Origin: Paracoccaceae bacterium
Lineage (GTDB): Bacteria > Pseudomonadota > Alphaproteobacteria > Rhodobacterales > Rhodobacteraceae
Direction of reading: 5' to 3'
Assembly (NCBI GenBank): GCA_003551925.1
Contig: PUOA01000305.1
Span: 1 to 38,534 of the forward strand
DNA: 38,534 nt
This document shows positions 1-10,880 of the stretch, one piece after another. The notes under the pieces were generated by a model, which saw only the letters and a list, made by a program, of their open reading frames with translations, ran no database searches and was not told the DNA's origin. A program made the translations under genes and the position numbers. The number at the start of each line of letters is the position of its first letter. Within the stretch, counting starts at the first letter, position 1.

Positions 1-39
1 GAACGACTGATCCAGAAACGCCGCGGGCTGGACCACTGA
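1..39 (+). CDS. C-terminal end of an upstream gene, probably the ABC permease (partial)
   Basis: The first 13 codons read in frame 1 as a short basic tail (ERLIQKRRGLDH) followed by TGA. The gene begins before the window. Its position 28 bases ahead of a TauB/SsuB-like ATPase gene and the charged tail fit the cytoplasmic C-terminus of a TauC/SsuC-like permease, which normally sits beside such an ATPase. Too little is visible to exclude another protein; the call rests on context. Confidence 0.5.
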   Translation, partial: ERLIQKRRGLDH

Positions 40-67
40 AACCGCAGGGCAAGCAGGAGAACCACGC

Positions 68-865
68 ATGGGAGTGATCCGGTTCAAGGATGTGGGCAAG
101 ATCTTCGGGCCCCGCAAGACGGGCTTCGTCGCGTTGCAGGACATCAACCTCGAGGTGCGCGACAAGGAGTTCGTGGCCATTGTCGGCCCCTCGGGGTGTG
201 GCAAGACCACCTGCCTGCGCATGGTTGCGGGGTTCGACAGCGCAACCGACGGCACCGTGTCGGTGGACGGCACGCCGATCAAGCGCCCCGGCCCCGACCG
301 CGCCGTGGTCTTTCAGCAATTCGCGCTGTTTCCGTGGAAAAGCGTCTACGACAACATTGAACTGGGGCTGCGAAACCTCAACGTCAGCGCGTCCGAGCGC
401 GCCTCGCGGATCGACGCGATCCTGAAGCTGATGAACCTGACCGACTACGCCAGGCACTTCCCGCACCAGCTGTCGGGCGGGATGCAGCAGCGCGTGGCGA
501 TCGCGCGGGCCTATGTGCTGGACCCCGATGTGCTGCTGATGGACGAACCCTTCGGCGCGCTGGACGCCCAGACCCGCGTGGTCATGCAGGAGGAACTCGT
601 CCGGCTGGCGCGCAAGAACCCGCGCACGGTGATGTTCATCACCCACGCGGTAGAGGAGGCCGTCTATCTGGCCGACCGCGTGGCGATCATGACCCGCGCC
701 CCCGGCCGCATCAAGGAGGTGCTCGACGTCGCGTCCATCCGCAACGCCGAGGACTGGGACAGCCACGAAAGGATCGAGGACGTGATGGACCTCGAGAGCT
801 TCGTGCATCTGCGCACGCATATCTGGCGCAGCCTGCGCGAGGAGAAGGCGGCTCAGCACGCCTGA
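68..865 (+). CDS. TauB/SsuB-type ABC transporter ATP-binding protein
   Basis: This is the cytoplasmic ATPase of an importer in the nitrate/sulfonate/taurine family; it powers uptake with the upstream permease and the downstream binding protein. Visible motifs are Walker A GPSGCGKTT (about 40-48), Q-loop VFQQFALFPW (81-90), signature LSGGMQQR (135-142), Walker B LLMDEPFGALD (156-166) and the switch histidine in FITHAVEEA. The length of 265 residues is typical. The start is supported by CAGGAGA nine bases upstream. The gene lies 35 bases before the binding-protein gene, so the two are probably cotranscribed. The substrate cannot be read from the ATPase; a sulfonate is inferred from the hpsN cluster downstream. 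Confidence 0.93.
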   Translation: MGVIRFKDVGKIFGPRKTGFVALQDINLEVRDKEFVAIVGPSGCGKTTCLRMVAGFDSATDGTVSVDGTPIKRPGPDRAVVFQQFALFPWKSVYDNIELGLRNLNVSASERASRIDAILKLMNLTDYARHFPHQLSGGMQQRVAIARAYVLDPDVLLMDEPFGALDAQTRVVMQEELVRLARKNPRTVMFITHAVEEAVYLADRVAIMTRAPGRIKEVLDVASIRNAEDWDSHERIEDVMDLESFVHLRTHIWRSLREEKAAQHA

Positions 866-900
866 GCCGGACAGCAAGGACCAACAAGGAGGACACCCCC

Positions 901-1947
901 ATGAAACCGACCCTGAAGGCCGCGGCGCTTGCCACGGCGGCAAGCGTGGCCACGTTCGGACCCGCGCAGGCCGAAGAGCTGACGCCGATCAACCTGAGCT
1001 ACCAGCCCGCGCTCTACTGGGCGCTGCCGTTCTATCTGGCGACCGAATTCGGCTGGTGGGCCGAGGTCGGCCTGGACCCCAGCTTCACCACCTTCCCCGC
1101 GGGCGCGCCGCAGATCGCGGCCGCGCAGGCCAATGACTGGGACGTGGGCGGCACCGGGTCGGTTCCGGCGGTTCTGGGTGCTGCGCGCTTCGGGCTGGTG
1201 ACCGCGGGTCTGACCAATGACGAAAGCGCCGCCAACGCGCTGATGGCCACCAACGACGCGATCGAAGGCTTCCGCGAGGATCCCTCGAGCCTTGCCGGCG
1301 AGCGCGTCCTGCTGACCACCAACTCGACCGTCGATTACGCCACCCGCGCCTGCCTCGAGATGATGGGGCTGGGGCAGGATGACGTGACCTTCGTCAACCT
1401 TGGCCAGGCGCAGGTGATCACCGGCGTCATCGCCGGCGAAGCCAGCCTTGCAGGGGTCTGGGCGCCCAACACCTACACCCTGCAGGAACGTGCCGACAGC
1501 GACTATCTGTGCAGCGGTGCGGATGCCGGCGCGATCGTGCCCGGCGCGCTGGTGGTCCGCCCCGGCTTTGCCGAGGAGAGCCCCGAACTGGTCGCGCGTG
1601 TGCTGGCAGCGTTCCTGCGCGGTGTGGTCTGGGCGCGCGAGAACCCCGAAGAGGCGCGCCGCCATCTGGTCGATTTCTACTCGGATGGCGGGGTCGAGAT
1701 TTCGGACGCCGCGGTCAACGCCGAGTTCGACCTGCGCCCGACCTTCTCGCTCGAGGAGCAGCTCGAGCTGCTCGACCGCACCGACGGGATGAGCGACATC
1801 GACCAGTGGCTGACCGCCATCGGCGACTTCATGACCTCGGTCGGCACCACCGACGTCACGCCCGATGCGATGGATTACATCGACGGAAGCTTCATGCAGA
1901 TGGTCATGGACGACCCCGAACTGCGGGCCTTTGCCAACAACGAGTGA
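901..1947 (+). CDS. TauA/SsuA-like ABC transporter periplasmic substrate-binding protein
   Basis: This is a 348-residue secreted solute-binding protein of the TauA/SsuA/NMT1-like class. A signal peptide (KPTLKAAALATAASVATF, cleavage expected after AQA near residue 25) precedes a mature domain that starts with the family-typical strand INLSYQPALYWALPFY and contains the DVGGTGSVPAVLGA segment. AAGGAGG lies close to the ATG. It is the last gene of the importer cluster and is followed by a strong intrinsic terminator. The ligand is unproven. Position before the hpsN-type genes suggests DHPS, an amino-sulfonate or another C2/C3 sulfonate; taurine, nitrate or nitrile-type ligands occur in the same family. 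Confidence 0.88.
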   Translation: MKPTLKAAALATAASVATFGPAQAEELTPINLSYQPALYWALPFYLATEFGWWAEVGLDPSFTTFPAGAPQIAAAQANDWDVGGTGSVPAVLGAARFGLVTAGLTNDESAANALMATNDAIEGFREDPSSLAGERVLLTTNSTVDYATRACLEMMGLGQDDVTFVNLGQAQVITGVIAGEASLAGVWAPNTYTLQERADSDYLCSGADAGAIVPGALVVRPGFAEESPELVARVLAAFLRGVVWARENPEEARRHLVDFYSDGGVEISDAAVNAEFDLRPTFSLEEQLELLDRTDGMSDIDQWLTAIGDFMTSVGTTDVTPDAMDYIDGSFMQMVMDDPELRAFANNE

Positions 1948-1956
1948 GCCCGAACC

Positions 1957-1990
1957 GGCCTGCCGCCGTGCTCGGCGGCAGGCCTTTTCC
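1957..1990 (+). terminator. Intrinsic terminator after the binding-protein gene
   Basis: A perfect 11-bp stem (GGCCTGCCGCC / GGCGGCAGGCC) closes a six-base loop GTGCTC and is followed by TTTTCCCC. It begins 9 bases after the binding-protein stop codon. Only about 21 bases remain before the hpsN start, which leaves no room for a complete promoter between hairpin and gene. Confidence 0.88.
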
Positions 1991-1999
1991 CCAAGCTGA

Positions 2000-3328
<1,329 letters not shown>

Positions 3329-3331
3329 GCG

Positions 3332-4543
3332 ATGGCGCCGCTGCCCGATCTTGGCCGCCCGCCGGAAATCCCGGACGAGGCCATCGCGCAGGCCACCGAG
3401 CTGCTGCGCGCAGGCCGGTTGCATCGCTACGCCGAAGCGGGCGGCGATGGCGGCCCGGTGGCCGAGCTCGAGCGCCGTTTCGCGCAGCTTGTGGGTCGGC
3501 GCTACGCGGTCGCGGTGAACTCGTGCGGGGGGGCGCTGTTCCTGGCGCTGCGCGCGGCGGGGGTGCGCCCGGGCGATCCGGTGCTGATGAACGCCTTCAC
3601 GCTGGGCCCGGTGCCGGGGGCGCTGGAACACGCGGGCGCCCGGCCCGTGCTGGTCGAGATCACCGAGGATCTGGTGATCGACCTGGACGATCTGCGCGCC
3701 AAGGCGCGCGCGTCGGCGGCGCGGGTGCTGATGCTGTCGCACATGCGCGGGCATCTGTGCGACCTGGACGCGCTCGGCGCGCTGTGCCGCGACGAGGGGA
3801 TCACGCTGATCGAGGATTGCGCCCACGCGCTGGGCGCGGCCTGGGCGGGGCATCCGGCGGGCAGCTTCGGGCAGGCGGGGTGCTTCAGCTTCCAGTCCGG
3901 AAAGCACGTCAACACCGGCGAGGGCGGGGTGCTGGTCACCGATGATGCCGACATCGCCGCGCAGGCGATCCTGCATTCGGGGAGCTACCAGCTGCACGCC
4001 CAGAACGGCACGCCGCCGCCTGCGGATGTCATGGCGGCATGGTCGGGGCGGTGCGGCAACTTCTCGCTGCGGATGTCGTCGCTCGCGGCGGTGCTGGCGC
4101 TGCCGCAGTTGCCGCTTCTGCCCGCGCGGGTGGCCGACTGGAACGCCAGCCACGACCGCATCGCCGCGCGGCTGCGCAGCGCGCCGGGCTTCGTGCTGCC
4201 CCACCGCCCGCAGGCCGAGGCTTACGCCCAAAGCTCGCTGCAGTTCCGGCTGCGCGACCGCGATCACGCCGGGATGGCGGCCTTCGTGGACGCCGCGCGC
4301 GCCGCCGGGGTCTGGGTCAAATGGTTCGGGCGGCAGGCGCCCGAAGGCTACAACTCGAACCCCGCGCAATGGCCGGGCGCCGACCCGGCCGAGGTGCCGC
4401 GCGCCTGCGCGATCCAGGCGACGCTGTGCGATATCCGCCTGCCGCTGGGGCTGAGCGCGCCGGACTGCGCCGCGGTCGCCGACGCGCTGATCGCGGCGGC
4501 GGTGCAAACGGCGCGCAAGGTGTCCTCCGATGCCCCGGCTTGA
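3332..4543 (+). CDS. DegT/DnrJ/EryC1-family PLP-dependent aminotransferase in the hps cluster
   Basis: This is a 403-residue fold-type I PLP enzyme of the sugar-aminotransferase (DegT/DnrJ/EryC1/StrS) family. The Schiff-base lysine is K191 in [13 protein letters not shown] and the aspartate for the PLP ring nitrogen is D162 in [10 protein letters not shown]. The [12 protein letters not shown] segment corresponds to the phosphate-binding region. It starts three bases after hpsN stops and its end overlaps the following SDR by 14 bases, so it is part of one transcript. Members normally aminate a ketone on a polyol or keto-sugar using Glu or Gln. Here a ketone formed from DHPS (3-hydroxy-2-oxopropanesulfonate) is a logical partner, which would make the amine cysteinolate. 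That substrate is my inference only. Confidence 0.85.
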   Translation: MAPLPDLGRPPEIPDEAIAQATELLRAGRLHRYAEAGGDGGPVAELERRFAQLVGRRYAVAVNSCGGALFLALRAAGVRPGDPVLMNAFTLGPVPGALEHAGARPVLVEITEDLVIDLDDLRAKARASAARVLMLSHMRGHLCDLDALGALCRDEGITLIEDCAHALGAAWAGHPAGSFGQAGCFSFQSGKHVNTGEGGVLVTDDADIAAQAILHSGSYQLHAQNGTPPPADVMAAWSGRCGNFSLRMSSLAAVLALPQLPLLPARVADWNASHDRIAARLRSAPGFVLPHRPQAEAYAQSSLQFRLRDRDHAGMAAFVDAARAAGVWVKWFGRQAPEGYNSNPAQWPGADPAEVPRACAIQATLCDIRLPLGLSAPDCAAVADALIAAAVQTARKVSSDAPA

Positions 4544-5288
4544 CGCGCTCTTTGATCTGACGGGCCGCGCCGCGCTGGTGACGGGCGGCAATTCGGGCAT
4601 CGGGCTGGCGATGGCGCGCGCGCTGGGCGGGCAGGGGGCGCGGCTGCATCTGGCGGCGCGCGACCGTGATCGGCTGGAGGCCGCGCAAGCCGAGCTGGCT
4701 GCCGACGGGCTGGACGCGGTGATCCACCCCACCGACCTGACCGATACGGACGCGCTGCAAGCGCTCGCCCATGCGGCGGGCGCGGTGGATATCGTGGTCA
4801 ACGCCGCCGGCGTGAACCTGCGCCAGCCCTACGCGCAGGTCACGCCCGCAGCCTTCGATCTGCACATGGCGCTGCACCTGCGCGCGCCGTTCTTTCTGGT
4901 GCAGCATCTGGCGCCCGCGATGGCGGCGCGGGGCTGGGGGCGGGTGCTCAACCTCGCCTCGCTGCAGTCGCAGCGGGCGTTCGCCAATTCCGCCCCCTAT
5001 GGCGCGGGCAAGGGCGGGATCGTGCAGCTGACGCGCGCGATGGCGCAGGAGTTCTCGGGGCGCGGGATCACCTGCAACGCCATCGCGCCGGGCTTCTTTC
5101 CCACCCCGCTGACCGCGCCGGTGTTCGACGACCCCGCGCTGGCCGAGGCCAACGCGCGGCGCACCGCCATCGGCCGCAACGGGCGGCTCGAGGATCTGCA
5201 CGGCGCGACGGTGTTCCTGTGTTCGGACGCCAGCGCCTACATCACCGGCCAGACCCTGTTCGTTGACGGAGGATTCACCGCATCATGA
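4530..5288 (+). CDS. hpsO: SDR-family dehydrogenase, candidate HpsO (DHPS 2-dehydrogenase)
   Basis: This is a 252-residue classical short-chain dehydrogenase: TGGNSGIG cofactor motif (18-25), NAAG (91-94), catalytic S144 (NLASLQS), Y157 and K161 (YGAGK), and the C-terminal [11 protein letters not shown]. It overlaps the aminotransferase by 14 bases and the next ADH by 4 bases (ATGA), which implies translational coupling. In the known DHPS pathway HpsO and HpsP are C2-dehydrogenases that interconvert the DHPS enantiomers through the 2-ketone so that HpsN can use both. The SDR fold and operon place make HpsO the best call. Sequence alone cannot show substrate or stereochemistry, so the symbol is tentative. 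Confidence 0.68.
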   Translation: MPRLDALFDLTGRAALVTGGNSGIGLAMARALGGQGARLHLAARDRDRLEAAQAELAADGLDAVIHPTDLTDTDALQALAHAAGAVDIVVNAAGVNLRQPYAQVTPAAFDLHMALHLRAPFFLVQHLAPAMAARGWGRVLNLASLQSQRAFANSAPYGAGKGGIVQLTRAMAQEFSGRGITCNAIAPGFFPTPLTAPVFDDPALAEANARRTAIGRNGRLEDLHGATVFLCSDASAYITGQTLFVDGGFTAS

Positions 5289-6295
5289 CCCCCGACACGA
5301 TGCAGGCGCTGGTCTATACCGGCCCGAACCGGATGGAACTGACCACGCAGCCCGTGCCCCGCCCCGCCGCGGACGAGGTTCTGGTCCGCGTCGCCGCCGT
5401 GGGGATCTGCGGGTCGGACATGCACGCCTATCACGGCCATGACGCGCGCCGCCCCCCGCCGCTGGTGCTGGGCCACGAGGCCGCGGGCGTGATCGCCGCC
5501 GGCCCGCGCGCGGGCGCGCGGGTGGCGATCAACCCGCTGGTGGTGGACCCCGACTGCCCGGTGGCGCGCGCGGGCCGTCCGCACCTGTCGCCCGGCCGGG
5601 CGATCATCTCGATGCCGCCGCGCCCCGGTGCGTTTGCCGAATACGTCACCATCCCCGAACGCAACCTGCTGGCGGTCCCGGATGCGCTGCCGCTGCGCAT
5701 CGCCGCGCTGAGCGAGCCCGTCGCGGTGTCCTGGCACGCGGTCCGCATCGGGCTGGAGCGGCTGGGCGAGCCCGCGCCGCGGGTGCTGGTGCAAGGGGGT
5801 GGGGCCATCGGCGTGGGCGCGGCGCTGGTCGCGCGCCACATGGGCGCGGCGGTGATCGACGTCGCCGAACTCCACCCCGGGCGGCGCGCGGTGCTGTCGG
5901 CCGAGGACGGGATCGCGGTCTTCGACCCCACCGCGCAGGATCCGGGCGCGGACGGCTACGACCTGATCGTCGATTGCGTCGGCGCGGTGGCCACGCGGGA
6001 GGCGGCCTCGCGGCTGGTGCGGCCGGGCGGCGTGATCGTGCATGTGGGCCTTTTGCCCGGCAATGACGGCTACGACATCCGGCGCGTGACCTTGCACGAG
6101 ATCACCATCACCGGCAGCTACTGCTACACCCCCGAGGACTTCGCCGCCGCGCTGGACGCGCTGGCCGGGGGCAAGCTGGGCGCGCTGGATTGGGTCGTCG
6201 CGCGCCCGTTCGCCGATGGGGTGGCGGCGTTTCGGGACCTCGATGCCGGGCGGGTGGACGCGGCCAAGATCGTGCTGGACCTTGCTGCGGACTGA
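5285..6295 (+). CDS. hpsP: Zn-dependent medium-chain alcohol dehydrogenase, candidate HpsP
   Basis: This is a 336-residue MDR/sorbitol-dehydrogenase-like enzyme. The catalytic-zinc residues are present (C42 in GICGSD, GHE at 63-65, E144 in SEPVA), as is the Rossmann motif [12 protein letters not shown] (169-180). The region that normally carries four structural-zinc cysteines (around 85-103) keeps only one cysteine, so the structural zinc site appears lost. The ATGA overlap with the SDR fixes the start. By analogy with hpsNOP clusters it would be HpsP, the second C2-dehydrogenase in DHPS racemisation. It ends 17 bases from the convergent tpiA. A polyol dehydrogenase of other specificity remains possible. 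Confidence 0.68.
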   Translation: MTPDTMQALVYTGPNRMELTTQPVPRPAADEVLVRVAAVGICGSDMHAYHGHDARRPPPLVLGHEAAGVIAAGPRAGARVAINPLVVDPDCPVARAGRPHLSPGRAIISMPPRPGAFAEYVTIPERNLLAVPDALPLRIAALSEPVAVSWHAVRIGLERLGEPAPRVLVQGGGAIGVGAALVARHMGAAVIDVAELHPGRRAVLSAEDGIAVFDPTAQDPGADGYDLIVDCVGAVATREAASRLVRPGGVIVHVGLLPGNDGYDIRRVTLHEITITGSYCYTPEDFAAALDALAGGKLGALDWVVARPFADGVAAFRDLDAGRVDAAKIVLDLAAD

Positions 6296-6312
6296 GCCGC
6301 ACGCAACAGGCG

Positions 6313-7044
6313 TCAGCGTGAGGCATCGAGCGCTGCGATGATCGCCCCGAAATCCGCCGCCTTGAGCGATGCGCCGCCCACCAGCGCGCCGTCGACATTG
6401 CCGATGGCGAAGATTTCCGCGGCGTTGGACGGCTTGACCGACCCGCCATAGAGCAACGCGATCTCGGGGTCGGGAAGCGCGGCGCGCAGCGTGTCGTGCA
6501 CCTCGGCGATCTGTTCGATGCTCGGCGTGCGCCCGGTGCCGATGGCCCAGACCGGTTCATAGGCAATCACGGTGCTCGCCGCCGTGGCGGCCTCGGGCAG
6601 CGATTCGCGCAGCTGTTCGGTGACCACCGCCAGCGTCTGGCCGGCGTCGCGCTGGGCCTCGGTCTCGCCGATGCAGATGAGCGCCACCAGCCCGGCGGTG
6701 TGGGCGGCGCGCGCCTTGGCGGCCACCAGCGCCGAGCCTTCGCCGTGATCGGCGCGGCGCTCGGAATGGCCCAGGATCACGTGGCTCGCCCCCGCATCGG
6801 CCAGCATCGGCGCGGCGATGTCGCCGGTATGCGCGCCCGTCGCCGCCGTGTGGCAGTCCTGCGCGCCGACCTGCAGCGCGGTGCCATGCGCGCGCGCGGC
6901 CATCGCGGCGATCAAGGTGGCGGGCGGGCAGATCAGGACCTCGGCGGTGCTGGGCATGTGATCGCGCAGCAGCGCGTCGATCTGCGCCAGATCGGCGGCA
7001 AGCCCGTTCATCTTCCAGTTGCCGGCGGCGAGTTTGCGGGGCAT
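6313..7044 (-). CDS. tpiA: Triose-phosphate isomerase
   Basis: TpiA interconverts dihydroxyacetone phosphate and glyceraldehyde 3-phosphate in glycolysis/gluconeogenesis. The 243-residue protein has the usual N-terminus [14 protein letters not shown] with catalytic K11, the electrophile H93 in LGHSERR, and the base E163 in [11 protein letters not shown]. The track ORF extends 23 codons further. The ATG at 7044 is preferred because it gives the family N-terminus and has AGGAGAC just upstream. It is the last gene of a minus-strand run behind sufA, separated from it by a 156-base gap with a G-quadruplex hairpin, so it probably has its own promoter there. Confidence 0.97.
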   Translation of the reverse strand: MPRKLAAGNWKMNGLAADLAQIDALLRDHMPSTAEVLICPPATLIAAMAARAHGTALQVGAQDCHTAATGAHTGDIAAPMLADAGASHVILGHSERRADHGEGSALVAAKARAAHTAGLVALICIGETEAQRDAGQTLAVVTEQLRESLPEAATAASTVIAYEPVWAIGTGRTPSIEQIAEVHDTLRAALPDPEIALLYGGSVKPSNAAEIFAIGNVDGALVGGASLKAADFGAIIAALDASR

Positions 7045-7109
7045 CGACGTCTCCTGCAATGGCGCACCCGGCATCCGGGCATGTTTGCGCCGTTGGTTCC
7101 CTTGGTGGC

Positions 7110-7130
7110 GCACGCGCGTCCCGCGCGTGC
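7110..7130. repeat. Perfect 9-bp hairpin in the sufA-tpiA gap
   Basis: GCACGCGCG and CGCGCGTGC form a perfect stem with a three-base loop. It directly abuts the larger G-quadruplex hairpin at 7131-7180. There is no T-tract on either side, so it is not a standard intrinsic terminator. It may be part of the same composite 3'-end element. Confidence 0.55.
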
Positions 7131-7180
7131 AGCGCCCGCGAGGTGCAACGGGGCGGGTGGGTGGGCGCCGAGCGGGCGCT
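7131..7180. repeat. G-quadruplex-in-hairpin intergenic element, copy A
   Basis: A 9-bp stem (AGCGCCCGC / GCGGGCGCT) encloses a loop holding GGGGCGGGTGGGTGGG (7150-7165), a four-tract G-quadruplex motif with single-base loops. It starts about 20 bases after the sufA stop codon. The G-rich strand is the template strand for sufA. A 22-base core (7149-7170) recurs exactly, in the opposite orientation, at 36739-36760 after pyrG. Confidence 0.7.
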
Positions 7181-7200
7181 TCCCCCGGCCAGGGTCGCGC

Positions 7201-7569
7201 TCAGCGCTCGCCCGGTGCGTCCACGTTGCCGAACTTGATCGATTCGCCGCAGCCGCAGGCTTCGGTCACGTTGGGGTTGCGGAACCTGAAGCCGCTTTCC
7301 AGCAGCCCGGATTCATAGTCGATTTCGGTGCCGAACAGGAACATCTGCGCCATCGGCGCGATGATCACGCGCGCGCCGTCCTGTTCGACGACCTCTTCGT
7401 GCTCGCCGACCTCGGCGGCGGTTTCCATGGTGTATTCCATGCCCGCGCAGCCGCCCTTCTTCACGCCGACGCGCAGCCCCTGCGCGCTCTCGCGTTCCAT
7501 CAGTCGGGCGATGTGGCGCACCGCGCGCGGGGTCAGGGTGACAGGAGGGTTTCCGGGGATGCCAAACAT
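7201..7569 (-). CDS. sufA: Fe-S cluster assembly A-type carrier (SufA/IscA/HesB family)
   Basis: This is a 122-residue A-type Fe-S carrier that accepts clusters from the SUF scaffold and passes them to apoproteins. The three invariant cysteines are C41 (KKGGCAGMEY), C105 and C107 (ACGCGES). It starts immediately after the acetyltransferase stop codon (TGA then ATG with no gap), so it is the third gene of a coupled SUF-accessory operon. ErpA or IscA are alternative names within the family. The neighbouring DUF59 SUF protein and the absence of isc genes favour SufA. Confidence 0.9.
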   Translation of the reverse strand: MFGIPGNPPVTLTPRAVRHIARLMERESAQGLRVGVKKGGCAGMEYTMETAAEVGEHEEVVEQDGARVIIAPMAQMFLFGTEIDYESGLLESGFRFRNPNVTEACGCGESIKFGNVDAPGER

Positions 7570-8229
7570 TCACACAGCCTTCATGGTCGCGGCGCCCGTG
7601 TCGGGCGCGGGTGTCGTGTCTGCCGAAACGGGCGCCGAGAGCGCGTCCGCCGTGTCGGGCAGGGTGGTGCCGCGTCGGGCGATGACGCGGGCGGGGTTGC
7701 CGGCGACGGTGGCACCGGCGGGCACGTCGCGCGTCACCACGGCGCCGGCGCCGATGATCGCGTCGCGGCCCACGGTGATGCCGGGCAGGAGGATCGCGCC
7801 GCCGCCGATCCAGACATTGTCGCCCAGCGTGACGGCGCGCCCGGTCTCCACGCCCGCCGCGCGCGCGTGCGGATCACGCGGGTGATCGGCGGTCAGGATC
7901 TGCACGTTGGGGCCGATCTGGCAGCCCGCGCCGATGCGGATCTCGGCCACATCCAGCAGCACCGCGCCGAAATTCACGAAGCAGCCCGGCCCGAAATGGA
8001 TATGGCGCCCGTAATCGACATGAAGCGGCGGGCGGATCACCGCGCCGTTCCAGCTGCCCAGCAGCGCGCCCAGCGCCTCGGCGCGGGCGGCATCCTCGCC
8101 GAGGATGGTGGCATTGTAGCGGCGCATCAGCTCCTGCGCGCGGGTGCGCATGGCCACCAGCTCGGGGCACCCGGCATGGTAGGGCTGTCCCGCGATCATC
8201 AGATCATACTGGCGCGCCGCTGCCGTCAT
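7570..8229 (-). CDS. Hexapeptide-repeat sugar O-acetyltransferase (Maa/NodL/LacA-like)
   Basis: This is a 219-residue left-handed beta-helix acyltransferase. An N-terminal Maa-type region (MIAGQPYHAGCPELVAMR, the acceptor-binding helix domain) is followed by hexapeptide repeats (IGAGCQIGPNVQI, LGDNVWIGGGAILLPGITVG). The catalytic histidine lies in TADHPRDP. The expected product is an acetylated sugar or related hydroxyl compound made from acetyl-CoA; the acceptor is unknown. The last 30 or so residues (after ARVIARRG) are low-complexity Ala/Pro/Thr-rich. Its ATG overlaps the TGA of the upstream DUF59 gene by one base, and sufA follows without a gap, so a sugar acetyltransferase sits inside a Fe-S assembly operon. 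Confidence 0.88.
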   Translation of the reverse strand: MTAAARQYDLMIAGQPYHAGCPELVAMRTRAQELMRRYNATILGEDAARAEALGALLGSWNGAVIRPPLHVDYGRHIHFGPGCFVNFGAVLLDVAEIRIGAGCQIGPNVQILTADHPRDPHARAAGVETGRAVTLGDNVWIGGGAILLPGITVGRDAIIGAGAVVTRDVPAGATVAGNPARVIARRGTTLPDTADALSAPVSADTTPAPDTGAATMKAV

Positions 8230-8597
8230 CACATGAAGCCCAGTTCCAGCCGCGCTTCGTCCGACATCATGTCCATGCCCCATTGCGGTTCGAACGTCAT
8301 GTCGACATCGACCTGCTTGACGCCCGGCACCGCGTTGATCGCATCGGCCACCCAGCCCGGCATCTCGCCCGCCACGGGGCAGCCGGGCGCGGTCAGCGTC
8401 ATGGTGACATGGACCGCGTTCTCATCGTCGATGGCGATGGTGTAGATCAGCCCCAGATCGAAGATGTTCACCGGGATCTCGGGGTCGTAGACGGTCTTGC
8501 ACGCCTCGACGAGGTTTTCATAGAGCGGGTGGTCCGTGCTCGACGGGCGGATCAGCGGCTCGCCCTCGGCCGGGGTGGGGGCAGCGTTGGCGGTCAT
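8229..8597 (-). CDS. SUF system Fe-S assembly protein, MIP18/DUF59 (SufT/PaaD-like)
   Basis: This is a 122-residue MIP18-family protein used in Fe-S cluster maturation. Family hallmarks are VYDPEIPVNIFDLGLIY, LTAPGCPVAGEMPGWV with the conserved cysteine, and the C-terminal FEPQWGMDMMSDEARLELGFM. The track ORF runs 43 codons further upstream. The ATG at 8597 is preferred because a GAGGG motif precedes it and the extra residues are not family-like; another ATG at 8630 is possible. It is the first gene of the operon and is divergent from tgt with a 146-base shared upstream region. Upstream sufBCDS genes are not in this window. Confidence 0.88.
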   Translation of the reverse strand: MTANAAPTPAEGEPLIRPSSTDHPLYENLVEACKTVYDPEIPVNIFDLGLIYTIAIDDENAVHVTMTLTAPGCPVAGEMPGWVADAINAVPGVKQVDVDMTFEPQWGMDMMSDEARLELGFM

Positions 8598-8632
8598 GGG
8601 AACCCTCGCATGGTTGTTGAGTGAATACATAA

Positions 8633-9868
<1,236 letters not shown>

Positions 9869-9904
9869 CACCCCCATTGCGATGACATCGCCAAGAGCCC
9901 GCGC

Positions 9905-10126
9905 ATGACCGATCCCACCGACGACCCCCGCCTGACCCGCGCCGAGGAGCGCATCGCGCATCTGTTGCGCGTGGTGGACGAGCTGTCGGAGCTTGCCGCC
10001 GACCAGGCGACCCGCATCGCGCGGCTGGAAGCGCGGGTGGAGCGGCTGAGCGCCCGCCAGACGCAGGCCGAGGGCGACGAGGGCGGCGGGGTCATCCTCG
10101 GCGACGAGCGCCCGCCGCATTGGTGA
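9905..10126 (+). CDS. slyX: SlyX family protein
   Basis: This is a 73-residue protein made almost entirely of a predicted coiled coil (RLTRAEERIAHLLRVVDELSEL ... RIARLEARVERLSA) ending in the signature tail ERPPHW, close to the ERPPHY end of SlyX. Its function is unknown in the family. It lies 36 bases after tgt and is probably cotranscribed. It converges with the SH3-domain gene across a 90-base gap in which I see only a weak 7-bp stem. Confidence 0.9.
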   Translation: MTDPTDDPRLTRAEERIAHLLRVVDELSELAADQATRIARLEARVERLSARQTQAEGDEGGGVILGDERPPHW

Positions 10127-10216
10127 GCGGTGGGGTGCGGCGGGTGCGCCGGCAGTGCGCCTCGGGGGCCGCGTGTCACGGCGCGCGCGGCGACGACAGC
10201 CCTGCGGCCCGTGATC

Positions 10217-10738
10217 TCACTCGAACCGCTCGCCCGGCTCCACGCCCCAGAGCTTGCGCGCCTCGACCCAGCCGCGGGTGCGGCCGAGCTGCAGCTGGCA
10301 CCAGTCCTGCGCGCAGCTGACAAGCCGCCCCACAACGCCGCGCTCAAGCTTCGCCACCGCGGCGGCGTCGGGCTGCGGGTGGCGGCGCAGGGTGACCATG
10401 TCCTCGGTCACCATCGCCGTGCGCACGCCCGACAGCAGCGCGAAATGCATCCAGCCGCCCTTGCCCTCGGCATCCTCGACCCGGCGCCAGTGCTCGAATT
10501 CGCCGGTCACGCGCAGCGGCATGTCGCGCAGCCGGTAGACCCAGTCGATCCGGTGCGCTGTGCTCGGCCCGCGCCGGGCGTTGGCCTCGGACGCCTTGAG
10601 CGACACGAAGCGCGGCATCGGCAGATCCGTCACCGGCCCGCGCCCGGCCCCATGCCCCGGCGTGCCCGGCTCGGCGCTCCAGCCCGGCGCCACCCCGATC
10701 AGCAGCGCCACCAGCGCCGCTCCCAGCCATGTCTTCAT
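10217..10738 (-). CDS. Secreted protein with bacterial SH3 domains
   Basis: This is a 173-residue protein with a signal peptide (MKTWLGAALVALLIGVAPGWSA, cleavage near residue 22). Two SH3-like modules follow: KASEANARRGPSTAHRIDWVYR (about 48-69) with GWMHFALLSG, and MVTLRRHPQPDAAAVAKLERG with CQLQLGRTRGWVEARKLWGV. This pattern matches the COG3807/SH3_4 family, which is thought to act in the envelope, perhaps by contacting murein. The track ORF extends far upstream; the ATG at 10738 is chosen for the signal peptide. It is divergent from the D-2-hydroxyacid dehydrogenase gene with 142 bases between them. The exact role is not known. Confidence 0.87.
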   Translation of the reverse strand: MKTWLGAALVALLIGVAPGWSAEPGTPGHGAGRGPVTDLPMPRFVSLKASEANARRGPSTAHRIDWVYRLRDMPLRVTGEFEHWRRVEDAEGKGGWMHFALLSGVRTAMVTEDMVTLRRHPQPDAAAVAKLERGVVGRLVSCAQDWCQLQLGRTRGWVEARKLWGVEPGERFE

Positions 10739-10880
10739 GACCCTGCCTGTCCTGTCTGGCGTGCGGACCGCTGTGGCGCACACGCTGCCCGATTTCAGTG
10801 CCCTCGGCGCTTGTCGCGCGCGCCGTATTGCGTCACCTTGCCCTGATCCGCGCGACGTGAAAAGCCCTTTGGAGACCCCG

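Noticed and set aside
5800-5815. GGGGG-T-GGGG in the hpsP-like gene
   Set aside because: Only two G-tracts and within a Gly codon run of the Rossmann motif.
10127-10216. Terminator between convergent slyX and the SH3-domain gene
   Set aside because: The only stem found is 7 bp with a 31-base loop and no T-run; too weak to call.
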